Shown here one piece after another: positions 31,416-41,241 of a DNA stretch of 64,000 bases. This DNA is from Neocallimastix lanati (nom. inval.) (taxonomy: Eukaryota; Neocallimastigomycota; Neocallimastigomycetes; Neocallimastigales; Neocallimastigaceae). A model generated the notes under the pieces. That model was not told where the DNA came from and did no database searches. It saw only the letters and a list, made by a program, of their open reading frames with translations. Each line of letters starts with the position of its first letter. The first letter of the stretch is position 1. A program made the translations under genes and the position numbers. The DNA is taken from contig JACVTC010000092.1 of NCBI GenBank assembly GCA_016946835.1, positions 547,001-611,000 of the forward strand, read 5' to 3'.

Positions 31416-31981
31416 ATGTAAAAGGTACGTTTATTATTAACTAAAATAACGAATAATAACTAAATCTAAAGGCTAAGATAACTTAACACCTCTCTATACG
31501 AGTTGTTAATAATAAACACTATATTAATTAATTCAATAATTATTACTTCTTAATTACACTAGAATATAGCGCAGCACTTTATAACTCTATTTGTTATCAG
31601 TTGCTGGGCTTACACTGCGTAATATATTTTATTCAATAATTATATTTTATTTATTAATATTAATATTTATAATAACAATTTACGTTAATAGTAACGCTAG
31701 TGCGTTACAGTTACAAGTTCAATTATTATTTATACATGTTAATAATACTATGATTGGTAAATAATTTAATTTAACTTAGTTTACTAATCACTAAATAAAA
31801 TATATTTAAAGAAGTATTTAACTATATAATTAATTATAAAATAATAAAATTTAATGTACGAAAATAACAAAAGATTTTATTTGATTAGCCGAAATTGCTA
31901 GCTGTTTGGAGATACGTTACGTAACCAAAGAACTATCATTGGATAGGCTTGAAGTTACCATGTATCTGTTACAGTTGAAGT
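31416..31981. other. Stretch with no recognised element or gene
   Basis: About 560 bp of more balanced sequence than the LTRs (for example around 31490-31620 and 31885-31980), without an open reading frame of note, without a tRNA-like cloverleaf that I can see, and without similarity to the other blocks here. It could be the original target DNA or a fragment of an unrecognised repeat (it can be read as TGTAAAAGG...CTGTTACA). It ends in AAGT, the first link of the second LTR chain. Confidence 0.4.
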
Positions 31982-32656
31982 TGATAAATAACCAAATTAT
32001 AAATTAAGAAAAATCAATAAAATGGAATAATAACCCTCTTCATTAGTTATTGATAATTATAAAATAATATTTTAATAAAAATAAATTAAAAGATTTAAAA
32101 TTATTAAATAAATATTATTTTAATTTAAAGAACAATGTATTTTATATTAAATTATTCTTTTATTTTACTTTAACGATTTTAAATTAAATCTCAGTTTAAA
32201 TTGATATTAATATTAATTAAAAAGAAACTTATTAATAATAACAAAATTGTTTATTTTATCTTAAAAGTGTTTACTTAAAATAATTATATAGTTTTATTTT
32301 AAATAATTTAAACTTAAAAGAAAAATATAAAAACATGTAAATATTTCTTTAAAAATAAAAAAATCAGAATTCAAGAATTAAAAATTTAAAATTTAAGTTT
32401 TAATAAATTATTTTCTTTTATTCTCATTTATTTTAAATACTTTTTATTAAGAATATAAATATTCAAAATAATAAAAAGTACAATTTTATATTGATAAATA
32501 AAGTTTTATTATAAAAAAAAAACAAATATTCTTTTCTTAGTTTAAACTTTAGTGTTTTAATTAACATTTTTGTGTTAATAACTACCTTTTTAATTGGCAC
32601 ATTATTATCACTTTTAGAAGTAAATTCTAAATTAAGATAATAATCAACATTTGTCA
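31982..32656 (+). repeat. Solo LTR, A-like (TGATAAAT type)
   Basis: 675 bp from TGATAAATAACC to AACATTTGTCA with AAGT on both sides (31978-31981, 32657-32660). Resembles the LTR of A at its start and in its TATA region (AAATATAAAAACATGTAAATATTT near 32324). No internal sequence. Confidence 0.75.
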
Positions 32657-32660
32657 AAGT

Positions 32661-32912
32661 TGCTAAAGAATAAAATAAAAATATGATAAACTTAATTATT
32701 TTCAAATAATTAAGTAAAATATTACTTTATTTAATTTTTAGATTTTTAACCTTAATAAACTTTTCAATTAAACTTTTTAATAATTAAATTAATATTAATT
32801 AAAATAAAATAAATTATTAATTGTTTATTCTTAATATTTTAAAAAAAAAAAAAAAATAATAATAATAAAACAATAAAATAAAATTATTATTATTATTCCC
32901 TGAACCTTACCA
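32661..32912 (+). repeat. 5' LTR of element H
   Basis: TGCTAAAGAATA to GAACCTTACCA, 252 bp, much shorter than the other LTRs here. Contains a perfect 12-bp hairpin, ACTTAATTATTT with AAATAATTAAGT, near the left edge (about 32691-32718). No clear TATA box of the type seen in the other LTRs. Confidence 0.88.
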
Positions 32913-32917
32913 TAATT

Positions 32918-32935
32918 TGGTGGAGATATCGGGGA
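32918..32935 (+). other. tRNA-type primer-binding site of H
   Basis: TGGTGGAGATATCGGGGA, five bases after the LTR. The identical 18-mer is found in F (minus, 40426-40443) and J (53943-53960). As a tRNA 3' end it would give an acceptor strand TATCTCC, discriminator A and CCA. I do not assign the tRNA. Confidence 0.82.
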
Positions 32936-33115
32936 TAATAATAATAATAATAATAATAGTAATAATAATAAAAGTATATATTATTTTTATTAAATTATAT
33001 TAAAAGAAAAATTAATTTTGAAGAAAAGAATTTCTTAAAATTACAAAAACTAATTTCTACCGTGTTTGTTATTACTACCTCTGGATTTTATAATTTTAAA
33101 ACTACCGGAACAATA

Positions 33116-33955
33116 ATGGATTTCAAAGAATTAAAAAAACAACTTAAGGATATTACAAAAATTGGTAATTGCAACCAGGATGTTCAAGGATGGGCTACTG
33201 ACATGGGTTTATGGATAAAACTACAAAATGTGCAGGACCCCAGAACTATTTTTTATGGATGTTTACTCACTTCCCAAGGTGATGCTCAGCGATTTTTAGA
33301 AGACTTGCAAGAGTTGCAAGAAGAAGAAGAAGAATCGGACAGTGATATCGACAGTGAGGATGATGACTCTTCTGAGGAAGCAGATATTGAGGATAAAGAA
33401 AAGGAACAACCCTACCCTTCTTTTGAAAAAATTGTTTCTTCCCTGAAGATTTTTTATGGCATATCCGAGGACCAGAATTCTTTATTAAGAGAAATTCGTT
33501 CCCTACGAATAGACAAAAACGAAAAGGTAAAAGACTTCAACATAAGATATAGATCCTTATATACAAAACTTGATAAAAAAAGAAGAAAGACTATTGGCAT
33601 ATTGGAGTATACGGACTCTCTTAGACCTAATTACGAAGCCTGGAAACGTGTGTCCTTAAAGGGTGATGTTATAACCTTAGAGAAAGCGTATTTGTTAGCC
33701 GAAAAAGTGGATCGTTTGTCAAGTCAAAAACCTGACGATTCAAGGAAAAACAACCAAAGTAATTTTTCAAGACAATCTTTTGCTAAAACAAATAGTAAGT
33801 CCACCCTAAGTGAAGAAAATCATTCTAAGAAAGTTAAACAGATGATATGTTTTTACTGTACGGAACAAGGACATTTTCAATCTGAATGTCCTAAATTAAA
33901 AAAAATTATTGAAGATAATAAACGGAGTATTTTCAATTCAAAATCTTTAAATTAG
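33116..33955 (+). CDS. gag: Element H Gag
   Basis: About 279 residues from MDFKELKKQLKDI; an upstream in-frame Met at 33062 is less likely because the homologous Gags of F and J begin close to the FxELKKxLKD motif. The capsid-like domain includes WATDMGLWIKLQNVQDPRTIFYGCLL and, after an acidic stretch, SLLREIRSLRIDKNEKVKDFNIRYRSLYTKLDKKRRK. A CCHC knuckle, CFYCTEQGHFQSEC, lies near the C-terminus. It ends Ser-Leu-Asn at a slippery heptamer. Gag forms the particle and binds RNA. The frame is open. Confidence 0.87.
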   Translation: MDFKELKKQLKDITKIGNCNQDVQGWATDMGLWIKLQNVQDPRTIFYGCLLTSQGDAQRFLEDLQELQEEEEESDSDIDSEDDDSSEEADIEDKEKEQPYPSFEKIVSSLKIFYGISEDQNSLLREIRSLRIDKNEKVKDFNIRYRSLYTKLDKKRRKTIGILEYTDSLRPNYEAWKRVSLKGDVITLEKAYLLAEKVDRLSSQKPDDSRKNNQSNFSRQSFAKTNSKSTLSEENHSKKVKQMICFYCTEQGHFQSECPKLKKIIEDNKRSIFNSKSLN

Positions 33956-33979
33956 ATAATGGGAGAAGAAGCACTCCCA
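33946..33979 (+). promoter_or_regulatory. -1 recoding signal at the gag-pol junction of H
   Basis: Slippery U UUA AAU (33946-33952) precedes the gag stop; after a spacer comes the hairpin TGGGAG (33960-33965) / CTCCCA (33974-33979) with an AAGAAGCA loop. The -1 frame then reads on into pol and includes INAIKRKAEDEN, like IKRKANPKDEE in F, until the G insertion. Confidence 0.8.
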
Positions 33980-34138
33980 GTAAAATATTAACTGCTTCTA
34001 CAGAAATTCTATTCCCTAGTGAGTCTATCATCAATGCTATCAAAAGAAAGGCAGAAGATGAGAACACCAATAAAGGCACAAGGATAAAATTTAAAGATTT
34101 AAGAACCCCTAGTGTTCCTATTAACACTCCTGCTATGC

Positions 34139-34223
34139 TATAACAGAATTAATAATTACAATTATTTTATTATTTTAATATTTAGTATTATTTTTCAATA
34201 AAGTTTTAAAACAAATAATTAAA
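34139..34223 (+). repeat. 5' LTR of element G, first segment
   Basis: First 85 bp of the G LTR, matching 47380-47464. It carries the edge hairpin AATAATTACAATTATT. Element F follows, with TAAA duplicated on both sides (34220-34223, 41242-41245). Confidence 0.9.
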
Positions 34224-35012
34224 TGGTATGGTTCATATAATTTTAGGAATATAATAATAATTAACACAAATAATAAAATTACAATAATAAAAAAAAAAAA
34301 TAATTTGTTTTAAAATCAATATTTATTTATTTAAATTTAAAAAAATAATAATATAATTATTTATTTAATAAAAAGAAAGTTATTGATTATATTTTATTTC
34401 ACTAAAATTACATGTATTTATATTTTTTTATCAAATTAAAATTTGTAAAGCCTAACTATTTTTTTAATAAACTAATTACTAATTATTTTTATAAATAAAA
34501 CATTTAAATTGAAATTGAATTATTATTTTAGTTAATAATATTATTGTTATAAATAGTAGTTATATATTATTGAATTATTAATTATTTAATAATAGTTTAA
34601 TACTAATATATATAAAATAAAAATAAAGAGATTATACAGAATATTTTATTGTGGTTTAGTTAAATTTAGTAATTAAAAATAAATTTAAATTGATAACGAA
34701 AATTTTAATAACTAATTAAATAGATTTGATTATTTTCAATATAACATAATACAAAAGAAATATAATATTAATATATTAAGTGGGCAAGGACAATATTCTT
34801 GGCTAAAGATTTTTAATACATTATAATGGAATCGGATCGATAATTCAAAAAGGAATTATAAGTTAATTAGTGATTTATTAACTTAAGATTTCTATTTAGT
34901 AATATTTGAAGAATATTGGAAAGTTCCAATTATATAGAATAGAATAATCTATAAGGTTAGAATAATTTATATTATTCTAGCACAATTAGTATTATTTGTT
35001 CATTCTGTATTA
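34224..35012 (-). repeat. 3' LTR of element F
   Basis: On the minus strand starts TAATACAGAATG and ends GAACCATACCA. The start is TA rather than TG but otherwise matches the AGAATG start of the other LTRs. The TATA region (AAATATAAATACATG on the minus strand) is at about 34407-34425. Confidence 0.9.
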
Positions 35013-35035
35013 AGATGCCCCCGCTAAGACTCAAG

Positions 35036-38000
35036 CTAGGTAGAAGCTGAGTTAAACTTGACAATATTTTTCAAATGAACATTACGATTCATTTGTATAT
35101 TAGTAGCAGGATCAGCTAAAGTGACTGTATTGAATTGTTTCTTTACCACTTTCATAGGTCCAACAAAGTAAGGTTCTAATTTAGTTCGATTAAAGTTTCT
35201 TACTAGTACTAAATCACCTGGTTTTATTCTTTTAGCTTGATTCATACTGGTCTTTTCTTCTCTCCTAGTAGCCCAATACTTCGAAGCATTTTTGATATTA
35301 GATGCGGCCTCCATTACCCATTGGTAGTGTGATACAAATTTTTCCAGTAGAATTTCGTCAGAAGACTTATTTATACCCTTAGTTGGTCTGACAGCAATGT
35401 CAAAAGGTTGTTGGTCCTCCCTTCCATAAACTAATTCAAAGCTTGAATGGTTGGTAATTGAGTTTTTAGTAGTTCTTAAAGCCCAAAGTGCAGATGGTAA
35501 AATTTCATCCCATTCTTTGTGTTGTTGTCCTAGTAATCGTAATAATTTTCCAATTTCTTTATTACGATTCTCAACTAAACCATTGCTTTCAGGATGATAT
35601 GGAGTGATAAATTTAACATATACATCATATAAATCAAGGAAGATTTTTGTCATATCTGATGTAAATTGTGTTCCATTATCAGTAGTGATAATTTGAGGTA
35701 CACCGTGTCGAGCAAATACATTAATTAAAAATTTTATCACATCCTGAGAAGTAACATTTTCAGTGGGCTCTGCCTCAACCCATTTAGTAAAATAATCAAC
35801 CACAACGATTATATATTGATTATTATTTCTGGTTTTACTTAGAGGTCCTATAATGTCCAATCCTAAGTGTGTAAATGGTCCTTCCACTTCAGTTGGTTTA
35901 TCTTCCGTTGGTTCAGGGTATGGTTGAGATTTATTTAATTGACATTTTTCACATTTACCTATAATTCGCTTAATGTCATTAACCATATTGTTCCAATAGT
36001 AGCTCTTTTTCAAACGTTGATATGTCTTGTAATAGCCTTCGTGTCCTATACTGTGCGCTTGAAAAATTAATTGAAGTTTTTCTTTTGTATCTGTAACTAA
36101 TTTTCTATAATTATTGCCATCAACAAAGTAGTCCACACCATCAATTGTCGTAAATTTTTCTTCAATAAATTCCTTAATGGTTCTTGAAAGCAGGTTTTCA
36201 TCTTGTTCTTTGATAATTTGTGTTGTTAAGACAACTTTTTCTTTTTCATTTTTCATTCTTGATAAAGCATCTGCGACAACATTATTCTTTCCAGTTTCAT
36301 ATCGTAAATCAATTCCTAACATACTGACAGTCAAACACCATCTAGTATGACGAGAATTTTGTGGTTCCTTACTTTTAAGTAATCCGATTAATGGTCTATG
36401 ATCTGTATATACTATAGTTTGCTTAGGATTTCCCATAATATAAGATTTTAATTTATTGATACAGTAAATTAGAGCAGCACCTTCTAGATCCGTAATTCCA
36501 TAATTCTTTTCCGATTTAGATAGACTTCTACTAATATAATGAACCGGATGCTCCTTTCCAGTTTCATCATCCTTTTGTAAAAGCACACCGCCTATACCAT
36601 CATAGGAAGCATCTGTTCTTATAATAAATTCTCTATCGAATCTAGGAAATCTTAATATTGGGGCATTGATTAATCTTTCCTTAAGAATTTTAAAACTTTC
36701 TTCTTGTTCCTTTTTCCATTCAAACTTAACACCTTTTCTTAATAGAGTGCATAGAGGTGCAGTAACTTTTGCAAAGTCCTTAATGAAATTTCTATAATAT
36801 CCAATGGCTCCTAAAAATGATCGAAGTTCATGAATGTTAGAGGGAGCCTTCCATTCTCTAATAGCTTTAACTTTGTTTTCCAATGGACTTAAACCTTCTG
36901 AGGATACTTTATGTCCAAGTACTTCTACTTCAGTTTGCATGAAAGAACATTTTTCAATATTGATTTTTAACTTATGTTCCTTGAATATTTCTAAGACTTG
37001 TTTAAGATGTTCTAGATGTTCTTCTTCAGTTCTTGAGTAGATTAAAATATCATCGATAAAGTTATAGACGCATTTTCCTATTAAGGGAAATAGTATACGG
37101 TTCATTTCTCTTTGGAATGTAGCTGGAGCACCTGTTAAACCGAAGGGCATTACCTTGAATTGGTAGTTTCCGAACTTAGTTGTAAAGGTAGTGATTTCAA
37201 CACTATCATCATCTATTAATATTTGATGATAACCGGAATAAAGATCTAATGTTGAGAAGATTTTTGCTCCATCTAAGCTATCAAAAATTTCCTCAATATT
37301 TGGTAAAGAATAAGAATCCTTCTTAGTTGCTTCATTTACTTTCCTATAGTCAATACACAGGCGCCATTTACCGTTCTTTTTAGGCACAAGTACTACTGGT
37401 GATGACCATTCTGAACATGAAGGTTCAATTAATCGTTTATATATGAGTTTGGTTAATTCTTCTTTTAAGATATCTGTTTTTAATTTACTAAGTCGATAAA
37501 ATTTTTGTTTAATAGGTTTAACTCCTTCCTTAAAAATAATTTTGTGTGGTGATAAATCTGAAGGTGTTAATTCTTCAGAAGAAGTTGCAATTATATCAAT
37601 ATATTCTTCAAGTAATTTAGTAATAGCTTCTCTATAATTTGAATTAATTGTACTTTGAAAAACTGTGTCATATATATATTTTATGGGTGGTAATCCTTCA
37701 ATCGTTTTCAATTGTTGCTTAGCTTCTTGGTGATTCAATGCTTTGATTACACATAATAATTTTTCTTCGTCATCATATTCATTATTAATAGGTGCAATTT
37801 CTTCAATTAAACCTTGATCATTAAATCGACAAAGACTATATCTAATTGGATGTATAAATAACTGGTTATCAATTTGAGTTTTGAGGTTGATTAATATATC
37901 ATAGAATGGATCCTCCTTGTCTATAATTCTACACGTAACAAGTAGTTCTAGTTCATTAATTTTTACGGGAACTTTGATTAACACATCTTCTGAGTAATCA

Positions 38001-38854
38001 TCATTCATCGTTGCTAAACGTATTCGTCCTGCACTAACTCCTATAGGTTCATACTGATAAGGTAATTTATCTAAAAATTGCTTTGTGATAATACTTAAGT
38101 TGCTACATGAATCTATTAAAGCCTTACCACGAACTCCATCTACTATTACATCAACCATAGCAATATCATCTTCTTGTGGTTCATGATGTTTACTTTTATA
38201 TGTATGATCTATATTGTTCGTTATTATTGTAGTAGCACACATATTATCCACTGCACCTGAAATTTTAGTATTATTCTTTTCTAATTTAAGTCCTTGTGAT
38301 ACTTGAGACCGTATCTTTGGAGCAACGTCCAATAATTGTCCAAATGTAATATTGCAATTACTGGAGTTTAAATCTTTGATCACGTCATAACTATCACAAT
38401 CAGTTTGCATTTGTATTCTTCTTGGAATTCTAGTTGGCATAATTTCAGTTGACTTTTCTGATGATTTTTCTTGAATTAATTTATTTAAAGTTTGTTTAGA
38501 ATTATTTTCTTCCTGAGAAGTTTCTTCATTAATAACATTAACAATACTATTTTTATTATTTTCCACAGAAGTACTAGTACTAGCTCTTTCCTTATCTCTT
38601 AGCTCTTTCTCAATCCTCTTTTCTTTCTCTATTCTGGGTTGAGCCATAATCGAAGGATGTAATTGAGTTGTTGGCTTTTTGACTGGTCGCGATGTTCCCC
38701 TTAATTGATTTTCTTTTTGTTTTCGTAAACCTGGAGTAACTATTGGCTTAGGATCATCTCTTAGACTACGGTGAACCCTCTTTCCTCTTTGGTCACTAGT
38801 CTCTTCATCTTTAGGATTTGCCTTTCTCTTTATAACGTTTACTAAGTAATCCAA
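35036..38854 (-). CDS. pol: Element F Pol polyprotein
   Basis: 1272 residues, open. N-terminal 150 residues are basic and low-complexity, then ITFGQLLDVAPKIRSQVSQGLKLEKN (about 170-195). The protease carries ALIDSCSNLSIIT near 250, with Cys where the DSG/DTG triplet has Gly; D, H and J share this. Reverse transcriptase spans about 430-660 with FIDD near 600. RNase H starts RTDASYDGIG near 750. Integrase: zinc finger HSIGHEGYYKT...CEKCQLN (about 935-980), GLDIIGP near 1000, TTDNGTQF near 1060, NRNKEIGK near 1095, GPMKVV near 1235. No chromodomain. The -1 frame from gag is open into pol, so translation likely enters upstream of the first Met. Confidence 0.94.
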   Translation of the reverse strand: MDYLVNVIKRKANPKDEETSDQRGKRVHRSLRDDPKPIVTPGLRKQKENQLRGTSRPVKKPTTQLHPSIMAQPRIEKEKRIEKELRDKERASTSTSVENNKNSIVNVINEETSQEENNSKQTLNKLIQEKSSEKSTEIMPTRIPRRIQMQTDCDSYDVIKDLNSSNCNITFGQLLDVAPKIRSQVSQGLKLEKNNTKISGAVDNMCATTIITNNIDHTYKSKHHEPQEDDIAMVDVIVDGVRGKALIDSCSNLSIITKQFLDKLPYQYEPIGVSAGRIRLATMNDDYSEDVLIKVPVKINELELLVTCRIIDKEDPFYDILINLKTQIDNQLFIHPIRYSLCRFNDQGLIEEIAPINNEYDDEEKLLCVIKALNHQEAKQQLKTIEGLPPIKYIYDTVFQSTINSNYREAITKLLEEYIDIIATSSEELTPSDLSPHKIIFKEGVKPIKQKFYRLSKLKTDILKEELTKLIYKRLIEPSCSEWSSPVVLVPKKNGKWRLCIDYRKVNEATKKDSYSLPNIEEIFDSLDGAKIFSTLDLYSGYHQILIDDDSVEITTFTTKFGNYQFKVMPFGLTGAPATFQREMNRILFPLIGKCVYNFIDDILIYSRTEEEHLEHLKQVLEIFKEHKLKINIEKCSFMQTEVEVLGHKVSSEGLSPLENKVKAIREWKAPSNIHELRSFLGAIGYYRNFIKDFAKVTAPLCTLLRKGVKFEWKKEQEESFKILKERLINAPILRFPRFDREFIIRTDASYDGIGGVLLQKDDETGKEHPVHYISRSLSKSEKNYGITDLEGAALIYCINKLKSYIMGNPKQTIVYTDHRPLIGLLKSKEPQNSRHTRWCLTVSMLGIDLRYETGKNNVVADALSRMKNEKEKVVLTTQIIKEQDENLLSRTIKEFIEEKFTTIDGVDYFVDGNNYRKLVTDTKEKLQLIFQAHSIGHEGYYKTYQRLKKSYYWNNMVNDIKRIIGKCEKCQLNKSQPYPEPTEDKPTEVEGPFTHLGLDIIGPLSKTRNNNQYIIVVVDYFTKWVEAEPTENVTSQDVIKFLINVFARHGVPQIITTDNGTQFTSDMTKIFLDLYDVYVKFITPYHPESNGLVENRNKEIGKLLRLLGQQHKEWDEILPSALWALRTTKNSITNHSSFELVYGREDQQPFDIAVRPTKGINKSSDEILLEKFVSHYQWVMEAASNIKNASKYWATRREEKTSMNQAKRIKPGDLVLVRNFNRTKLEPYFVGPMKVVKKQFNTVTLADPATNIQMNRNVHLKNIVKFNSAST

Positions 38855-39004
38855 TTCTTTGGAACCATCCGACTCATCATCAAAATCTTCGTAATAATCC
38901 GTAGTAGTACCTTCTTGGAAATCAGCAATTTCTTCATAATCATCATCTTCTTTTAAGTCAACTGTTTTGGGACGATGGCAGACTGAAGCAATTTTTTTGA
39001 CGAT

Positions 39005-39037
39005 GGGAGTGCTTCTACTCCCTTTTAGTGGTTTAAA
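39005..39037 (-). promoter_or_regulatory. -1 recoding signal at the gag-pol junction of F
   Basis: On the minus strand: slippery U UUA AAC (39031-39037), a His codon, the gag stop (39025-39027), then the hairpin GGGAGT/ACTCCC (39017-39022 with 39005-39010) with a six-base loop. U UUA AAC is the coronavirus-type heptamer. The pol frame is exactly -1 to gag here. Confidence 0.85.
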
Positions 39038-39942
39038 TAATTTTCATAAAACTTCTTGCGGTTATTTTCCAATATAGAATTTAATTTAGGACAGTTTCGT
39101 TTGGTATGTCCTTCATTGCTACAAAACCAGCAAGTACTAATTTTCATTTCTTTCATCTTGTTAGTGAGATTTTCTATAGATACATTTTTGTGGGTTTTTG
39201 GTTTGTTAAAATCATTTGAAATGTTCTTATTAAAATTACTTTTAGAGTTAAGGAGATTGTAACGAGTCTTATCATAATATTCAGTACTATTTTTAATAGA
39301 TAAACGATCAACTTTTTCAGCTATAGCGAATGCTTTGGTAATAGAAATATTGTCTTTAAGCATAACCTTTCTCCATGCGTCAGGATTATTGGTTAAGGAA
39401 TCTGCATAATCTAAAACACTAATTTTTCTTCTTCTCTTTTTATCCAATTTATGGTACAAAGATCTATAACGGACATTAAAATCTTTAACTTTCTCGTTCT
39501 TCTTTATTTTCATGGAACGCAATTCTCGTAACAAGTTGGTTTGATCTTCTTTAAGTCCATAGAAAGTCTTCAGATGATTTATGATTTCATCAAGGCTTGG
39601 GTAGGTGGTAGTAGATTCACTTTCTTCATCATCTTCTCCTTCACTATCGCTATCGAAATCAGAATCTTCATCTTCAGTAAGGTCATTTCCATCTTCTAGT
39701 TCTTGGATAATTTCTCTTGGTTCTCCAGAAGCCGTTAATATACAAGCAGTAAAAATAGTTTCAGGATCCTTGATATGTTGGTATTTTATCCATGCCTTTA
39801 ACTCATTTGCCCAGGAGTTGATGTCAAGGTTTTGTTTAGTAAGCTTTTCAAAATCTTTTAATTCTTTCTTTAATTCTCTGAAGCTAAGCTTACTTTCTGG
39901 AGTACTCTCTGTTGGAGTACTGGAAGTACTGGATGTTCTCAT
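39025..39942 (-). CDS. gag: Element F Gag
   Basis: 305 residues, starting MRTSSTSSTPTESTPESK. Capsid-like domain: LSFRELKKELKDFEKL, INSWANELKAWIKYQHIKDPETIFTACIL, an acidic linker (DEDSDFDSDSEGEDDEE), then NLLRELRSMKIKKNEKVKDFNVRYRSLYHKLDKKRRRK. One CCHC knuckle, CWFCSNEGHTKRNC, near 270. Ends YLNH at the slippery site. Homologous to Gag of H and J over its whole length. The frame is open. Confidence 0.92.
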   Translation of the reverse strand: MRTSSTSSTPTESTPESKLSFRELKKELKDFEKLTKQNLDINSWANELKAWIKYQHIKDPETIFTACILTASGEPREIIQELEDGNDLTEDEDSDFDSDSEGEDDEESESTTTYPSLDEIINHLKTFYGLKEDQTNLLRELRSMKIKKNEKVKDFNVRYRSLYHKLDKKRRRKISVLDYADSLTNNPDAWRKVMLKDNISITKAFAIAEKVDRLSIKNSTEYYDKTRYNLLNSKSNFNKNISNDFNKPKTHKNVSIENLTNKMKEMKISTCWFCSNEGHTKRNCPKLNSILENNRKKFYENYLNH

Positions 39943-40099
39943 AAAATAAAATTTATTGTATCTATAGAATGCTAAACCTCGTAATGTATAAATTGTTATA
40001 AAAAAGTAAAAATAAAAAAAATTAAAAAAAATAAATCTTTTAACTAATAAAATTATTAATTATTTATTATTATTAATCACTTATTAAATTATAATAATC

Positions 40100-40256
40100 G
40101 TGCAATCTGATAGTACACACTGTCTGACGTGCAGCTTACCTCTTGAAAGGTGTCATGCCACGCGTGTGCCACGGTTACTATTTTCAATATAAAAAATAGC
40201 AGTCCAGAGCCTACTAGCCCAATTACTATGTAGGATAAACTTAACCCGGAAATCTA
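40100..40256 (-). other. Leader RNA domain of F shared with B
   Basis: On the minus strand: TTTCCGGGTTAAGTTTATC (about 40235-40253), CTCTGGACTG (40200-40209), a CACACGCGTGGCATGACACC block (about 40149-40168) and AGAGGTAAGCTG. Compare B on the plus strand at 9392, 9435 and 9491. The block is much richer in G/C than its surroundings. Confidence 0.7.
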
Positions 40257-40425
40257 TGCACGAATATTAGTTTAATTTAATATTAATTAATATTTTTAAC
40301 AATTAATAATAATTAGTTAAAAATATAAAAATTGTTTTCTTTTTTAAAAAAAATATTTGTTTTATTAGAAAAATTATTTATTAATATTATAATTTTATCC
40401 CCAATGTATTAATTTATTATTATAT

Positions 40426-40443
40426 TCCCCGATATCTCCACCA
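40426..40443 (-). other. tRNA-type primer-binding site of F
   Basis: TGGTGGAGATATCGGGGA on the minus strand, eight bases after the 5' LTR. Identical to those of H and J. Confidence 0.82.
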
Positions 40444-40451
40444 ATTTTTCA

Positions 40452-41241
40452 TGGTATGGTTCATATAATTTTAGGAATATAATAATAATTAACACAAATA
40501 ATAAAATTACAATAATAAAAAAAAAAAAATAATTTGTTTTAAAATCAATATTTATTTATTTAAATTTAAAAAAATAATAATATAATTATTTATTTAATAA
40601 AAAGAAAGTTATTGATTATATTTTATTTCACTAAAATTACATGTATTTATATTTTTTTATCAAATTAAAATTTGTAAAGCCTAACTATTTTTTTAATAAA
40701 CTAATTACTAATTATTTTTATAAATAAAACATTTAAATTGAAATTGAATTATTATTTTAGTTAATAATATTATTGTTATAAATAGTAGTTATATATTATT
40801 GAATTATTAATTATTTAATAATAGTTTAATACTAATATATATAAAATAAAAATAAAGAGATTATACAGAATATTTTATTGTGGTTTAGTTAAATTTAGTA
40901 ATTAAAAATAAATTTAAATTGATAACGAAAATTTTAATAACTAATTAAATAGATTTGATTATTTTCAATATAACATAATACAAAAGAAATATAATATTAA
41001 TATATTAAGTGGGCAAGGACAATATTCTTGGCTAAAGATTTTTAATACATTATAATGGAATCGGATCGATAATTCAAAAAGGAATTATAAGTTAATTAGT
41101 GATTTATTAACTTAAGATTTCTATTTAGTAATATTTGAAGAATATTGGAAAGTTCCAATTATATAGAATAGAATAATCTATAAGGTTAGAATAATTTATA
41201 TTATTCTAGCACAATTAGTATTATTTGTTCATTCTGTATTA
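40452..41241 (-). repeat. 5' LTR of element F
   Basis: 790 bp, a copy of 34224-35012 with one A-run length difference. Followed on the plus strand by TAAA and the rest of the G LTR. Confidence 0.92.

Larger units (their letters stand above)
34224..41241 (-). mobile_element. Element F: Ty3/gypsy (lineage 2) LTR retrotransposon, minus strand, nested in G
   Basis: A 7.0-kb minus-strand element with LTRs of 789 and 790 bp (34224-35012, 40452-41241) that differ only by an A-run length as far as I can see. TAAA is duplicated around it. Minus-strand order: LTR, primer site identical to that of H and J, leader with the conserved RNA domain, gag, recoding signal, pol, GGGGGCATCT tract, LTR. Both genes are open and the element looks whole. 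It is the youngest of the H-G-F nest by position. Confidence 0.94.

Noticed and set aside
34139-34223. The G LTR as an ordinary TG...CA LTR
   Set aside because: The two copies agree on TATAACA...TGTTATA, and TATGC flanks exactly these ends, so the non-canonical ends are real.
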